This document shows positions 19,991 through 27,495 of a stretch of DNA of 64,000 bases, piece after piece. Within the stretch, counting starts at the first letter, position 1, and each line of letters begins with the position of its first letter. Under the pieces are notes generated by a model. That model was given only the letters and a program-made list of their open reading frames with translations, searched no databases and had not been told where the DNA came from. A program made the position numbers and the translations under genes. This stretch comes from Methanosarcina barkeri str. Wiesmoor (GTDB taxonomy: Archaea > Halobacteriota > Methanosarcinia > Methanosarcinales > Methanosarcinaceae), in the NCBI RefSeq assembly GCF_000969985.1, contig NZ_CP009526.1, forward strand, positions 992,001-1,056,000, read 5' to 3'.

Positions 19991-21190
19991 ATGAGTATGA
20001 CTATTGAAGCAGCAGACACAGTATGGGTACTCATCTCGTCTGCACTTGTATTGTTAATGCTTCCCGGACTTGCACTGTTCTATGGCGGGCTTGTCCAGCG
20101 TAAAAACGTTTTGAGCAGCATGATGCATTCATTTGTTGCAATGGGCGTCATGGCTCTGGAATGGGTATTGATAGGTTACTCACTTGCATTTGCAGACGGT
20201 AACTGGTTTGTAGGTGGCCTTGGACATGTATTCCTGAAAGGGATAGATGTATATTCAGTAACTGGTACAATTCCGACTTATGCATATGTTGCGTTTCAGG
20301 GAATGTTTGCAATAATTACACCTGCTCTGATTTCAGGTGCAATTGTAGGACGTGTGAAGTTTAAATCTTATATCGCATTCATTGCTCTCTGGGGACTTAT
20401 CGTATATGCACCTGTCTGCCACTGGGTCTGGGGTGGTGGGTTCCTTACAGGGGAAGCTCTTGACTTTGCAGGCGGTACAGTTGTGCACATAACCTCAGGT
20501 GTCTCCTCACTTGCAATTCTTACATACCTTGGAAAGAGACGTGGTTTTGGGGTAGATTCATTAAAGCCACATAATGTTACTTTGACGCTTCTTGGAACTG
20601 GTCTTCTCTGGTTCGGATGGTTCGGGTTTAACGCAGGTTCATCACTTGCTGCAAATGAGATTGCATCTCTCGCATTCATTACAACACTTGTAGCCCCAGC
20701 AGCTGCAGGATTTATCTGGATGGCCCTTGAATGGTATCACTTAGGGTATCCAACAGCTCTGGGATTTGCAACAGGGATTCTTGCAGGACTTGTTGCAATA
20801 ACTCCAAGTGCAGGCTTTGTCACGCCAATGGCAGCAATTCCTATAGGTGCGATCACAAGTTTCGTGTGCTACAATGCTGTAGGACTCAAAGAAAGGCTTG
20901 GATATGATGACTCGCTGGATGCCTTTGGAGTACATGGTGTTGGTGGAATAGTAGGCGCACTCCTAGTAGGTGTATTTGCAAGTGTAGGAGGGACCGGTCT
21001 CTTACTTGGGAATTCCAGCCAAATGTTAATCCAGCTTCAAGGCGTTGTCGTCACAATTGTTTATGCAGCTGTCGGGACTCTCCTTATTGGATTCATACTT
21101 AACAGAACTATAGGGCTTAAAGTCAGCGAAAGTGAAGAAAACATCGGACTTGACAAGACGCAGCATGGTGAAGTTGCATATAACATCTGA
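19991..21190 (+). CDS. amtB1: Ammonium transporter AmtB (glnK-linked copy)
   Basis: 399 residues with 11 predicted membrane helices. Conserved Amt features are LPGLALFYGGLVQRKNVLSSMM near the N-terminus, the twin pore histidines in FAGGTVVHITSG and FGVHGVGG, and the C-terminal cytoplasmic tail ending IGLDKTQHGEVAYNI that contacts GlnK. It conducts ammonium or ammonia across the cytoplasmic membrane under nitrogen limitation. Start ATG 19991 or ATG 19997; the second is better spaced from GAGGGA. A perfect stem-loop with a T-rich tail follows directly after the stop. Confidence 0.95.
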   Translation: MSMTIEAADTVWVLISSALVLLMLPGLALFYGGLVQRKNVLSSMMHSFVAMGVMALEWVLIGYSLAFADGNWFVGGLGHVFLKGIDVYSVTGTIPTYAYVAFQGMFAIITPALISGAIVGRVKFKSYIAFIALWGLIVYAPVCHWVWGGGFLTGEALDFAGGTVVHITSGVSSLAILTYLGKRRGFGVDSLKPHNVTLTLLGTGLLWFGWFGFNAGSSLAANEIASLAFITTLVAPAAAGFIWMALEWYHLGYPTALGFATGILAGLVAITPSAGFVTPMAAIPIGAITSFVCYNAVGLKERLGYDDSLDAFGVHGVGGIVGALLVGVFASVGGTGLLLGNSSQMLIQLQGVVVTIVYAAVGTLLIGFILNRTIGLKVSESEENIGLDKTQHGEVAYNI

Positions 21191-21226
21191 GTACAGGCAA
21201 AACTTTACCTGTACTTTTCTAATTTT
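21191..21226 (+). terminator. Intrinsic-type terminator after amtB1
   Basis: GTACAGG (21191-21197) pairs perfectly with CCTGTAC (21208-21214) across a 10-base loop, followed by TTTTCTAATTTT. It begins at the base after the amtB1 stop codon. Confidence 0.6.
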
Positions 21227-21405
21227 AGGTTTTCTTAGGATTTTTCCTCATTGAGAAACCCATCTTAGCCATTTCTATCCTGAAAGTCTTTTTAAATATA
21301 TTTCGTGCAACGTCAAGGTAGAAATGGTTATGTATAATAACATGGGAAGAAGGTAAGATATTTGAGATTTCCTAGTTATTGTATAAATATAGATGGGATG
21401 ATATT

Positions 21406-22623
21406 ATGTTAAATACTGGCTCTACAGGCTTTATGCTGCTTGCGACAAGTCTTGTGATGCTAATGACTCCTGGTCTGGCATTTTTCTATGGAGGACTTTC
21501 CTGTAAGCGGAATATTTTAGGAATTATGATGCAAAGCTTTGTTTCGATGGGAGCAACGACTGTTTTATGGTTTTTTATCGGGTATTCTCTATGTTTCAGC
21601 GGGGGAGAAGGTGCCATCATAGGAAACCTGGACAAAATGTTTTTACACGGGATTACCCCAACTACAATAATCAAAGATATGGGGTTTCCAGAAATTGTAT
21701 TTGTAGCTTATCAGATGATGTTTGCAATTATTACCCCTGCCTTGATTACTGGAGCATTTGCAAACCGGGTTACTTTTAAAGCTTATCTTATTTTCCTTGT
21801 TCTCTGGCAGCTTTTTGTTTACTATCCTTTTGTTCATATGGTCTGGGGAGGCGGTCTGCTTGCACAGATGGGAGTTCTTGATTTTGCAGGAGGAATTGTT
21901 GTTCATGCTACAGCCGGATTTGCAGCTCTTGCTTCGGTCTTTTACGTAGGCTCAAGAAAGTACAACAAAATAACAAAACCAAACAATATTCCGTTAATGG
22001 CTATAGGGACTGCTCTTTTGTGGTTTGGATGGTACGGGTTTAACGCTGGAAGTGAACTGAATGTAGATGGGATTACCTCACTTGCATTCTTGAACAGTGA
22101 CATTGCAGCTTCTTTTGCGGCAATCACCTGGATGATAATAGAATGGTATAAGGAAAGAAAACCAAAGTTTGTAGGGCTTATGACAGGAGCAGTTGCAGGC
22201 CTTGCAACAATTACTCCTGCAGCAGGTCTTGTTGCTTTACCCGTGGCTGCAATAATGGGCATCCTCGGATCAGTTGTCTGTTATTTTGCCGTACATCTTA
22301 AAAACAAGATGGAATGGGACGATGCTCTTGATGTATGGGGTGTCCATGGAATTGGGGGCGTTACCGGCACAATTCTACTTGGAGTCTTTGCCTCGACGGC
22401 TATAAACCCGGTAGGAGCTGACGGACTGCTTTACGGTGGCACAGCATTCTTTATTAAAGAAGTTGTGGTTGTTGCAGCTACTTCAGTCTATGCATTTGTG
22501 TTTACCTACATTATGTTGATGCTAATAAACACAATAACTCCGGTCAAAGTTACGGACGAAGAACAACTTATAGGCCTTGATATTTCTATGCACGGAGAAT
22601 GTGCCTACGACACTATTCACTGA
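21406..22623 (+). CDS. amtB2: Second ammonium transporter AmtB
   Basis: 405 residues from ATG 21406, chosen because GGGATGAT (21395-21402) precedes it. It is a full-length Amt paralog: MTPGLAFFYGGLSCKRNILGIMM, pore histidines in FAGGIVVHATAG and WGVHGIGG, and a C-terminal tail ending GLDISMHGECAYDTIH. A Cys in the N-terminal segment (SCKRN) replaces the Gln of AmtB1, and loops are longer. Unlike AmtB1 it has no adjacent glnK; it may use the GlnK encoded 2 kb upstream. It has its own promoter region (TTTTTAAATATATTT near 21290), where I cannot make out the nif/glnK-type dyad, so it may be regulated differently. Confidence 0.93.
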   Translation: MLNTGSTGFMLLATSLVMLMTPGLAFFYGGLSCKRNILGIMMQSFVSMGATTVLWFFIGYSLCFSGGEGAIIGNLDKMFLHGITPTTIIKDMGFPEIVFVAYQMMFAIITPALITGAFANRVTFKAYLIFLVLWQLFVYYPFVHMVWGGGLLAQMGVLDFAGGIVVHATAGFAALASVFYVGSRKYNKITKPNNIPLMAIGTALLWFGWYGFNAGSELNVDGITSLAFLNSDIAASFAAITWMIIEWYKERKPKFVGLMTGAVAGLATITPAAGLVALPVAAIMGILGSVVCYFAVHLKNKMEWDDALDVWGVHGIGGVTGTILLGVFASTAINPVGADGLLYGGTAFFIKEVVVVAATSVYAFVFTYIMLMLINTITPVKVTDEEQLIGLDISMHGECAYDTIH

Positions 22624-22872
22624 GGAAAACAGGTTTATTCAGTTAACGAAAAAGTTAGGGGCCTTCTCAACTCTTTTTTTTTCTTTTTCAGCCCCTCATT
22701 TTTTCAGAATAGTTTTTTTCTTCGAATAGTTTTTTCTTCGAATAGTTGTTTTTCAGAATAGTTTTTTCAAAACAGTTTTTTCTTTAAATATTTTCTCAGT
22801 ACAGTTTTTTCTTTGAATATTTTATTCAGTACAGTTTTTTCAGAATATTTCTTTTCTTAGAACTATTTTTTC
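22624..22872. repeat. Low-complexity tract of degenerate CAGTTTTTTCTT(T)GAATA repeats
   Basis: After amtB2 the plus strand holds a T-run (22671-22685), likely terminating amtB2, then about eight degenerate units of 14-20 bases built on GAATAGTTTTTTCTTCG / CAGTTTTTTCTTTGAATA up to the 3' end of the corA-like gene. No coding potential is seen. Confidence 0.7.
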
Positions 22873-23808
22873 TTAGAACAGTTGTTTCCTTAGCATTGTT
22901 ATAGCTAGAATCATCGAGAAAAACAATGTCATTATGAAAATGATCACAAATGCATGAGGGTTATTTTCGAATGGGACGTCAACATTCATTCCAAAAAAGC
23001 TTGCAACCATTGTTGGGACTGACAGAACGATTGTAACTGAAGTCAGGAATTTCATAACAATGTTTAAGTTGTTGGAAATAACCGAAGCATATGCATCCAT
23101 TGTTCCGGTCAAGATATTGCTATAAATATTTGCCATTTCAATCGCCTGCTTGTTTTCTACGATAACATCTTCAAGAAGATCCGTATCGTCAGGATACATC
23201 TTAACAGGAGTGGATCTCAGGATTTTCTCAAGGACTATTTCATTGCTTTTTAAAGATGTAGAGAAATATACAAGGCTTTTTTCCAGCTCGAGAAGCTGGA
23301 TTAATTCCTTATTTTTCAGGGATTTATGCAATTTGGACTCGATCTTATCACTTGCTTTATCGATATGCCTGAGATATTGAAGATATAACTTTGAGTTTCG
23401 ATACAGGATCTGTAAAAGAAAACGTGTTTTTTTGAATGTATAAAAGGATTTTATTCTCTGTTCGATAAAACTTTTAATAACGTAATTCTCCTGAAGAGAG
23501 ACTGTTACAATGTTTTTGCCAGTAATTATAATCCCAAGGGGGATTGTATAAAAAATTCCTCCGTCCTGCAGGTTAGCATTCGGTACAGGTATATCTATTA
23601 ATACAACAGTACAGCCTTCATCAACTTCAATTCTGGAGCGTTCCTCTTCATCAAGTGCAGCTTTAAGATGTTCAGCAGGAATATTCAGGTCTTTTGAAAT
23701 TAAAAGAATTTCCTGCTCGTTTGGATTTACAATATTAATCCATGCGCCGTCTTCAACCTGGTCAAGAGTTGTCAGTCCGGAATCTGTCGATTTGAATATC
23801 TGAAGCAT
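22873..23808 (-). CDS. CorA-family divalent cation transporter
   Basis: 311 residues from ATG 23808, which follows GGGAGAGGAACATCC on the minus strand; the frame opens slightly further upstream (23844) but without a ribosome site. The soluble N-terminal funnel domain is followed by a long helical region (KASDKIESKLHKSLKNKELIQLLELEKSL) and two C-terminal membrane helices. The pore signature GMN is present in ASFFGMNVDVPFEN at the end of the first helix. CorA proteins form pentamers that import Mg2+ (or Co2+/Ni2+). The specific cation cannot be deduced. It is monocistronic. Confidence 0.9.
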   Translation of the reverse strand: MLQIFKSTDSGLTTLDQVEDGAWINIVNPNEQEILLISKDLNIPAEHLKAALDEEERSRIEVDEGCTVVLIDIPVPNANLQDGGIFYTIPLGIIITGKNIVTVSLQENYVIKSFIEQRIKSFYTFKKTRFLLQILYRNSKLYLQYLRHIDKASDKIESKLHKSLKNKELIQLLELEKSLVYFSTSLKSNEIVLEKILRSTPVKMYPDDTDLLEDVIVENKQAIEMANIYSNILTGTMDAYASVISNNLNIVMKFLTSVTIVLSVPTMVASFFGMNVDVPFENNPHAFVIIFIMTLFFSMILAITMLRKQLF

Positions 23809-24045
23809 GGATGTTCCTCTCCCTGTCGGCAGTATAGAATACATTCACTCAAAATGAGAATAGGATTTACAGGGCTTCAAGCAGACCGCTTATCTATAAA
23901 TATATTTTCATAATAAATATTTTTTGTACATTTATTACTGTACTAAACTTTCTCTTCTCTTTGTTTTTCCTGTTTTTCCTAATTTCTTATTTGAAAATGC
24001 CTGCAAGGATAATTTAATTTGAGAACCAACCAGACTGGGTTTTAA

Positions 24046-24100
24046 TTCAAATTGTTTTGAAATAGGAAATTTTATATAGATTGTTTCAAATATATTTGAA
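24046..24100 (+). promoter_or_regulatory. Two identical-arm dyads before the thioredoxin-like gene
   Basis: TTCAAA-TTGT-TTTGAA (24046-24061) and TTCAAA-TATA-TTTGAA (24085-24100) have the same perfect 6-base arms and 4-base spacer, 39 bases apart. A TATA box (TTTATATA, 24070-24077) lies between them, so the second copy covers the likely start site: the arrangement of a repressor operator. A one-mismatch copy occurs upstream of the second DGC gene (41867-41882). The arm type is compatible with an ArsR-like winged-helix repressor; none is encoded nearby. Confidence 0.6.
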
Positions 24101-24124
24101 ATAAGAACTATTGAGGTGAACACG

Positions 24125-24358
24125 ATGAAAATCGAAATACTTGGTACAGGATGTTCAAAATGTAACAAAACAAAAGAAATGGTAGAGAAAGCTGTAAAAG
24201 AAGCAGGTGTAGATGCTGAAATTGTCAAGGTAGAGGATTTCGATATAATTCTGGGATACGGAGTCATGGTCACTCCTGCTCTTGTAATTGACGGAGATGT
24301 TAAAGTCGCAGGTAAAGTTCCAAGCGTTGATGATATCAAAAAATGGATCAAAAAATAA
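24125..24358 (+). CDS. Small thioredoxin-like redox protein (CSKC active site)
   Basis: 77 residues from ATG 24125, behind GAGGTGA (the in-frame GTG 24116 overlaps this ribosome site). The fold is the minimal thioredoxin/glutaredoxin type (TRX2 / MTH895-like): IEILGTGCSKCNKTKEMV with the CxxC at residues 10-13, and the cis-Pro motif VMVTPALVIDGDVKVAG. Such proteins reduce disulfides or pass electrons or metal/thiol ligands to partners. They are typically encoded with PF03773 permeases, DGC proteins and ArsR regulators, as here. Regulation is probably by the double dyad upstream. Confidence 0.88.
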   Translation: MKIEILGTGCSKCNKTKEMVEKAVKEAGVDAEIVKVEDFDIILGYGVMVTPALVIDGDVKVAGKVPSVDDIKKWIKK

Positions 24359-24494
24359 ACCTGTCAAAATGGACTGAAGCATTAGCCCGGAACTAAAAAC
24401 TAAAATAATAATTCCTTTAGGAGAAATCCAGGATACATTTTTACTTTAAGATAAATCCAGGATACAGTTACTTTGAGATAAATCCAAGGTCAGT

Positions 24495-24887
24495 GTGAAA
24501 AACATGCCAGAAGAAGCAAAATGTGCATGCGGCTCGGCGAATGTGGCAATTTTCCCATGCGCGGGAGCAGCAAATGTCGGTCAGCTTTCAAACAGAATCG
24601 CAATTGAACTCGAAAAGCAGGGCATAGGAAATCTTATGTGCACTGTCGGGATCGGTGCAAGAGCTCCGGGACTTATGAAGTCTGCCGAAGCTTCTGATCG
24701 TATTATAGCAATTGACGGTTGTCCTGTAAACTGCTCTAGCAAGACCCTTGAACTTGCAGGGTTTAAAGTTGATAGACAGATCGTAATTTCCAAACTTGGG
24801 ATCAAGAAAAGTAAGGAAAAAGACCTCAAAGACCAGGAAGTAACAGATACTCTCGGGAAAGTTATGGAAATTCTTCAATCCGAATGA
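24495..24887 (+). CDS. DGC-domain (putative zinc-binding) protein
   Basis: 130 residues. The family signature is clear: FPCAGAANVGQLSNR (residues 19-33), RAPGLMKSAEASDRIIAIDGCPVNCSSKTLELAGF with the name-giving DGC, and IVISKLGI. Extra Cys residues in EAKCACGSANVA at the N-terminus form a possible metal site. The function of the family is uncertain; a role in metal or metalloid/thiol homeostasis is inferred from its company. Start GTG 24495 is four bases after AAGGT; ATG 24504 is the alternative. It lies 136 bases after the thioredoxin-like gene and is probably in the same unit. A second DGC protein is at 41.3-41.7 kb. Confidence 0.82.
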   Translation: MKNMPEEAKCACGSANVAIFPCAGAANVGQLSNRIAIELEKQGIGNLMCTVGIGARAPGLMKSAEASDRIIAIDGCPVNCSSKTLELAGFKVDRQIVISKLGIKKSKEKDLKDQEVTDTLGKVMEILQSE

Positions 24888-25176
24888 TCTCCCATTTTAA
24901 TCTTTTATTTCTTAATTTGAAGTATTTCCCTTAAACTCTAAACAAAAACACTCTGCATAAAATAGCTGACAAAAATTTAAGCTTGTTTACATGGTTATTT
25001 AACCTTCTAATGTCTGGTTTCGGTCATTAAAACTTTTTGGTGCTAATTTTTCCTTTTTAATCGGTTTTAATGGCCGATTTATCTTTCTTATTTAAAGAAT
25101 AGAGTCAACAGGGATCTGGAGGAAATTATAGAGCAAAGAAAAGTGAAAGTAAATTGCAATATGTCTGAAAATAGAC

Positions 25177-25335
25177 TCATTTGCAACAGTCGCATCTGTC
25201 ACATGAAGGAAAGAGATTTTTGTTGCTGCTTTCTACTTCCCAGCATTCAAAACAGAGATTTATTAGGCCAAGTTTCCTGTGCTTTGCTCTAATAAGTGAG
25301 GTTTCATCCTTTCCACAAATAGAACATTTAACCAT
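25177..25335 (-). CDS. 52-residue Cys-rich, zinc-ribbon-like protein
   Basis: A gene too short for usual cut-offs. It reads MVKCSICGKDETSLIRAKHR at the N-terminus, continues through a CFEC pair and ends SCDRCDCCK. The CxxC at residues 4-7 and CFEC at 28-31 are spaced as in a zinc ribbon, and the C-terminal C-x2-C-x-CC cluster adds a second possible metal or thiol site. GAGGG lies eight bases before the ATG on the minus strand. It sits between the DGC gene and the permease in opposite orientation. I do not recognise a named family. A metal-sensing or metallothionein-like role is only a guess from composition and neighbours. Confidence 0.72.
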   Translation of the reverse strand: MVKCSICGKDETSLIRAKHRKLGLINLCFECWEVESSNKNLFPSCDRCDCCK

Positions 25336-25626
25336 ACTTGAAACCCTCAGTTAGTGCATTTACAATTCAGTTTTGATAATGTTTGAGCTTTAAATTATTG
25401 TTTTCGTACCAGTATTGAATGTCGGTGTGACAATGTCTCTCGGTGTGACAATGTCTCTCGGTGTGACAATGTCTCAATCTAATTTCACTCTAATCCAAGT
25501 ATTATTATATATATTTACTTAGAACGACAAATTTATATCTGTTAACAATTATATATTCATATATTGATATGATGCTAGTGTGAAATCTACAAAATAAGTG
25601 TGAACAACTGGAAGAAGGAACTCAAA

Positions 25627-26598
25627 ATGGTCGATATATTTTACCCTCTTCAATGGATTGCAGACAAATTAACATACGAGGTTTTCGGGATTGCACCTGA
25701 TACGCACCTTGCAGCGAGTGTTAACTTTGTTATTTACGATGTGATGAAAATTTTCTTGCTGCTTGCAGTAATGATTTTTTTCATTTCTTATCTCAGAACC
25801 TATATTACTACTGAAAGAACCCGTAAAGTACTTGGAAACAAAAAAGGGATTAAGTATCACATCCTTGCGTCTCTTCTTGGAACAATTACTCCTTTTTGCT
25901 CGTGTTCATCCGTTCCGATTTTCATTGGGTTTGTAGAGGCAGGCATACCTCTTGGAATTACTTTTTCCTTCCTGATAACCTCACCTCTTGTAAATGAAGC
26001 TGCAGTTGCTGCTCTCTGGGCAACTCTAGGTCTTAAGGCAACATTAATCTATATAGTTTCAGGGATTATACTGGGAGTTCTTGGAGGTGTTTTAATTGGC
26101 TTCCTTAAGCTGGAGAGGTACGTGGAGGATTTTGTTTATAAGATAAAAGTGGGACCGCAGACTGCAAAACCCGAAGAGTTAACCGTAAAGGAACGAGCAA
26201 ATATTGCCTTTGAAAACGTAAAAGACATTGTGGGAAGAGTATGGATCTATGTAATTATAGGCGTTAGCATAGGAGGCATTTTCCACGGATATGCACCTGA
26301 GGGAATTTTAGAGAAATATGCAGGTAAGGATAATCTGCTTGCGGTGCCAGTTGCCGTTCTGATTGGAGTTCCACTGTACTCAAATGTTATGGCAATGATT
26401 CCTATCATAGAAAGCTTGATTGGGAAAGGTCTTCCCATAGGAACTTCTCTTGCGTTCCTCATGTCCGTTACTGCCGTTTCCCTTCCTGAAATGGTTATCC
26501 TTAAAAAGGTGCTGAAAAAAGAGCTAATAGCAATTTTTGTCTTAATCGTGGGAGTTTCGATAATCTTTACAGGATATCTATTCAATATACTGTTATAA
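25627..26598 (+). CDS. PF03773-type permease (UPF0718 family)
   Basis: 323 residues, eight or so membrane helices. The family hallmark CSCSSVPIFIGFVEAGIPLG (about residues 92-111) is followed by SFLITSPLVNEAAV; the second half repeats the pattern with GVPLYSNVMAMIPIIESLIGKGLPIGTSLAFLMSVTAVSLPEMVIL. The two halves point to an internal duplication. Relatives are found with thioredoxin-like CxxC proteins and ArsR regulators and are suspected exporters of metalloid or thiol compounds, though the substrate is not established. ATG 25627 follows AAGAAGGAACTCAAA; the frame opens at GTG 25600. TTCAAA-type dyads are not evident directly upstream, so its regulation may differ from that of the thioredoxin-like gene. 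Confidence 0.85.
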   Translation: MVDIFYPLQWIADKLTYEVFGIAPDTHLAASVNFVIYDVMKIFLLLAVMIFFISYLRTYITTERTRKVLGNKKGIKYHILASLLGTITPFCSCSSVPIFIGFVEAGIPLGITFSFLITSPLVNEAAVAALWATLGLKATLIYIVSGIILGVLGGVLIGFLKLERYVEDFVYKIKVGPQTAKPEELTVKERANIAFENVKDIVGRVWIYVIIGVSIGGIFHGYAPEGILEKYAGKDNLLAVPVAVLIGVPLYSNVMAMIPIIESLIGKGLPIGTSLAFLMSVTAVSLPEMVILKKVLKKELIAIFVLIVGVSIIFTGYLFNILL

Positions 26599-27495
26599 CC
26601 AGTACTTAGGCTCCTTTCTTCCTATCTTTTTACTTTATTTTTTAATTAGAAGCATTTATGAAATAAGCTGTCAAGTTCTTTCTATATTCGTAGTATAATA
26701 ATCCTTATTATTACAGTGTAATTATCTCTTTCCATATATAATGCGATTAATTTGAAAAACATAACAAAATTATTATAAAAAGCTATACGAAAATTAATAT
26801 ACTGGATATATCTAAATTAATATAAATATAGAGTTAAAATCACTTTCTTTAAATATCATTTTGTTATATTAATTATTGTAATAATTTGATATTATTATTT
26901 CTCGTTTATTTTGGCATTTTAATTTAAAACTGTGATTTTCACAGGTTATTCAATAAATGGGTCTCAGGAGCAATACAAAAGTAAATTAAAATCAGTATGT
27001 TTAAATATAGCTTTGTTCATGCTAATTTATACTACTTAAGTAGTACTGGGATTATTTGGTAGTATTTATTAACACTCAGTAATATTTATAACGAGGATGT
27101 AAACAAGAAAAAAACAATATTTGGGGGCTATTTTGTCCATTATTCTCGTTAGTAATATAAAAGTAAAAAGAAAATCACTATCTTTAAATATGCCTTTGTT
27201 ATAATAAGAATTGGCAACATGTCGAATTTATATCGACATTATTCGCATATTATTATTTCTTGTAATTTTGATATAAGAATACTATAATATTTGTGGAATA
27301 TTAGTCCATATTCTTATATACTCAGGAATTGCGCAGTTGAACTGGAAAATCAATATATCAAGTCATTCGAGTATATAGAAAATAGGTTACAAAAACGTCC
27401 AAGATATTGGATTCTGTTTTTCAGCTGCATAAGTTCCAGCATCATAAGTCAGAGAATAACAGATCGGAGGATTAATAGATCGGAGGATACGCTGT
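26599..27495. other. Very AT-rich leader/promoter region of the ech operon
   Basis: No coding sequence is supported. Three diverged copies of AAAATCACT(T/A)TCTTTAAATAT followed by TTTGTTATA-like sequence start at 26836, 26988 and 27171. Just before echA, AGATCGGAGGAT is duplicated (27461-27472 and 27477-27488), giving two tandem ribosome-site-like motifs; the second is correctly spaced for the ATG at 27496. Confidence 0.6.
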
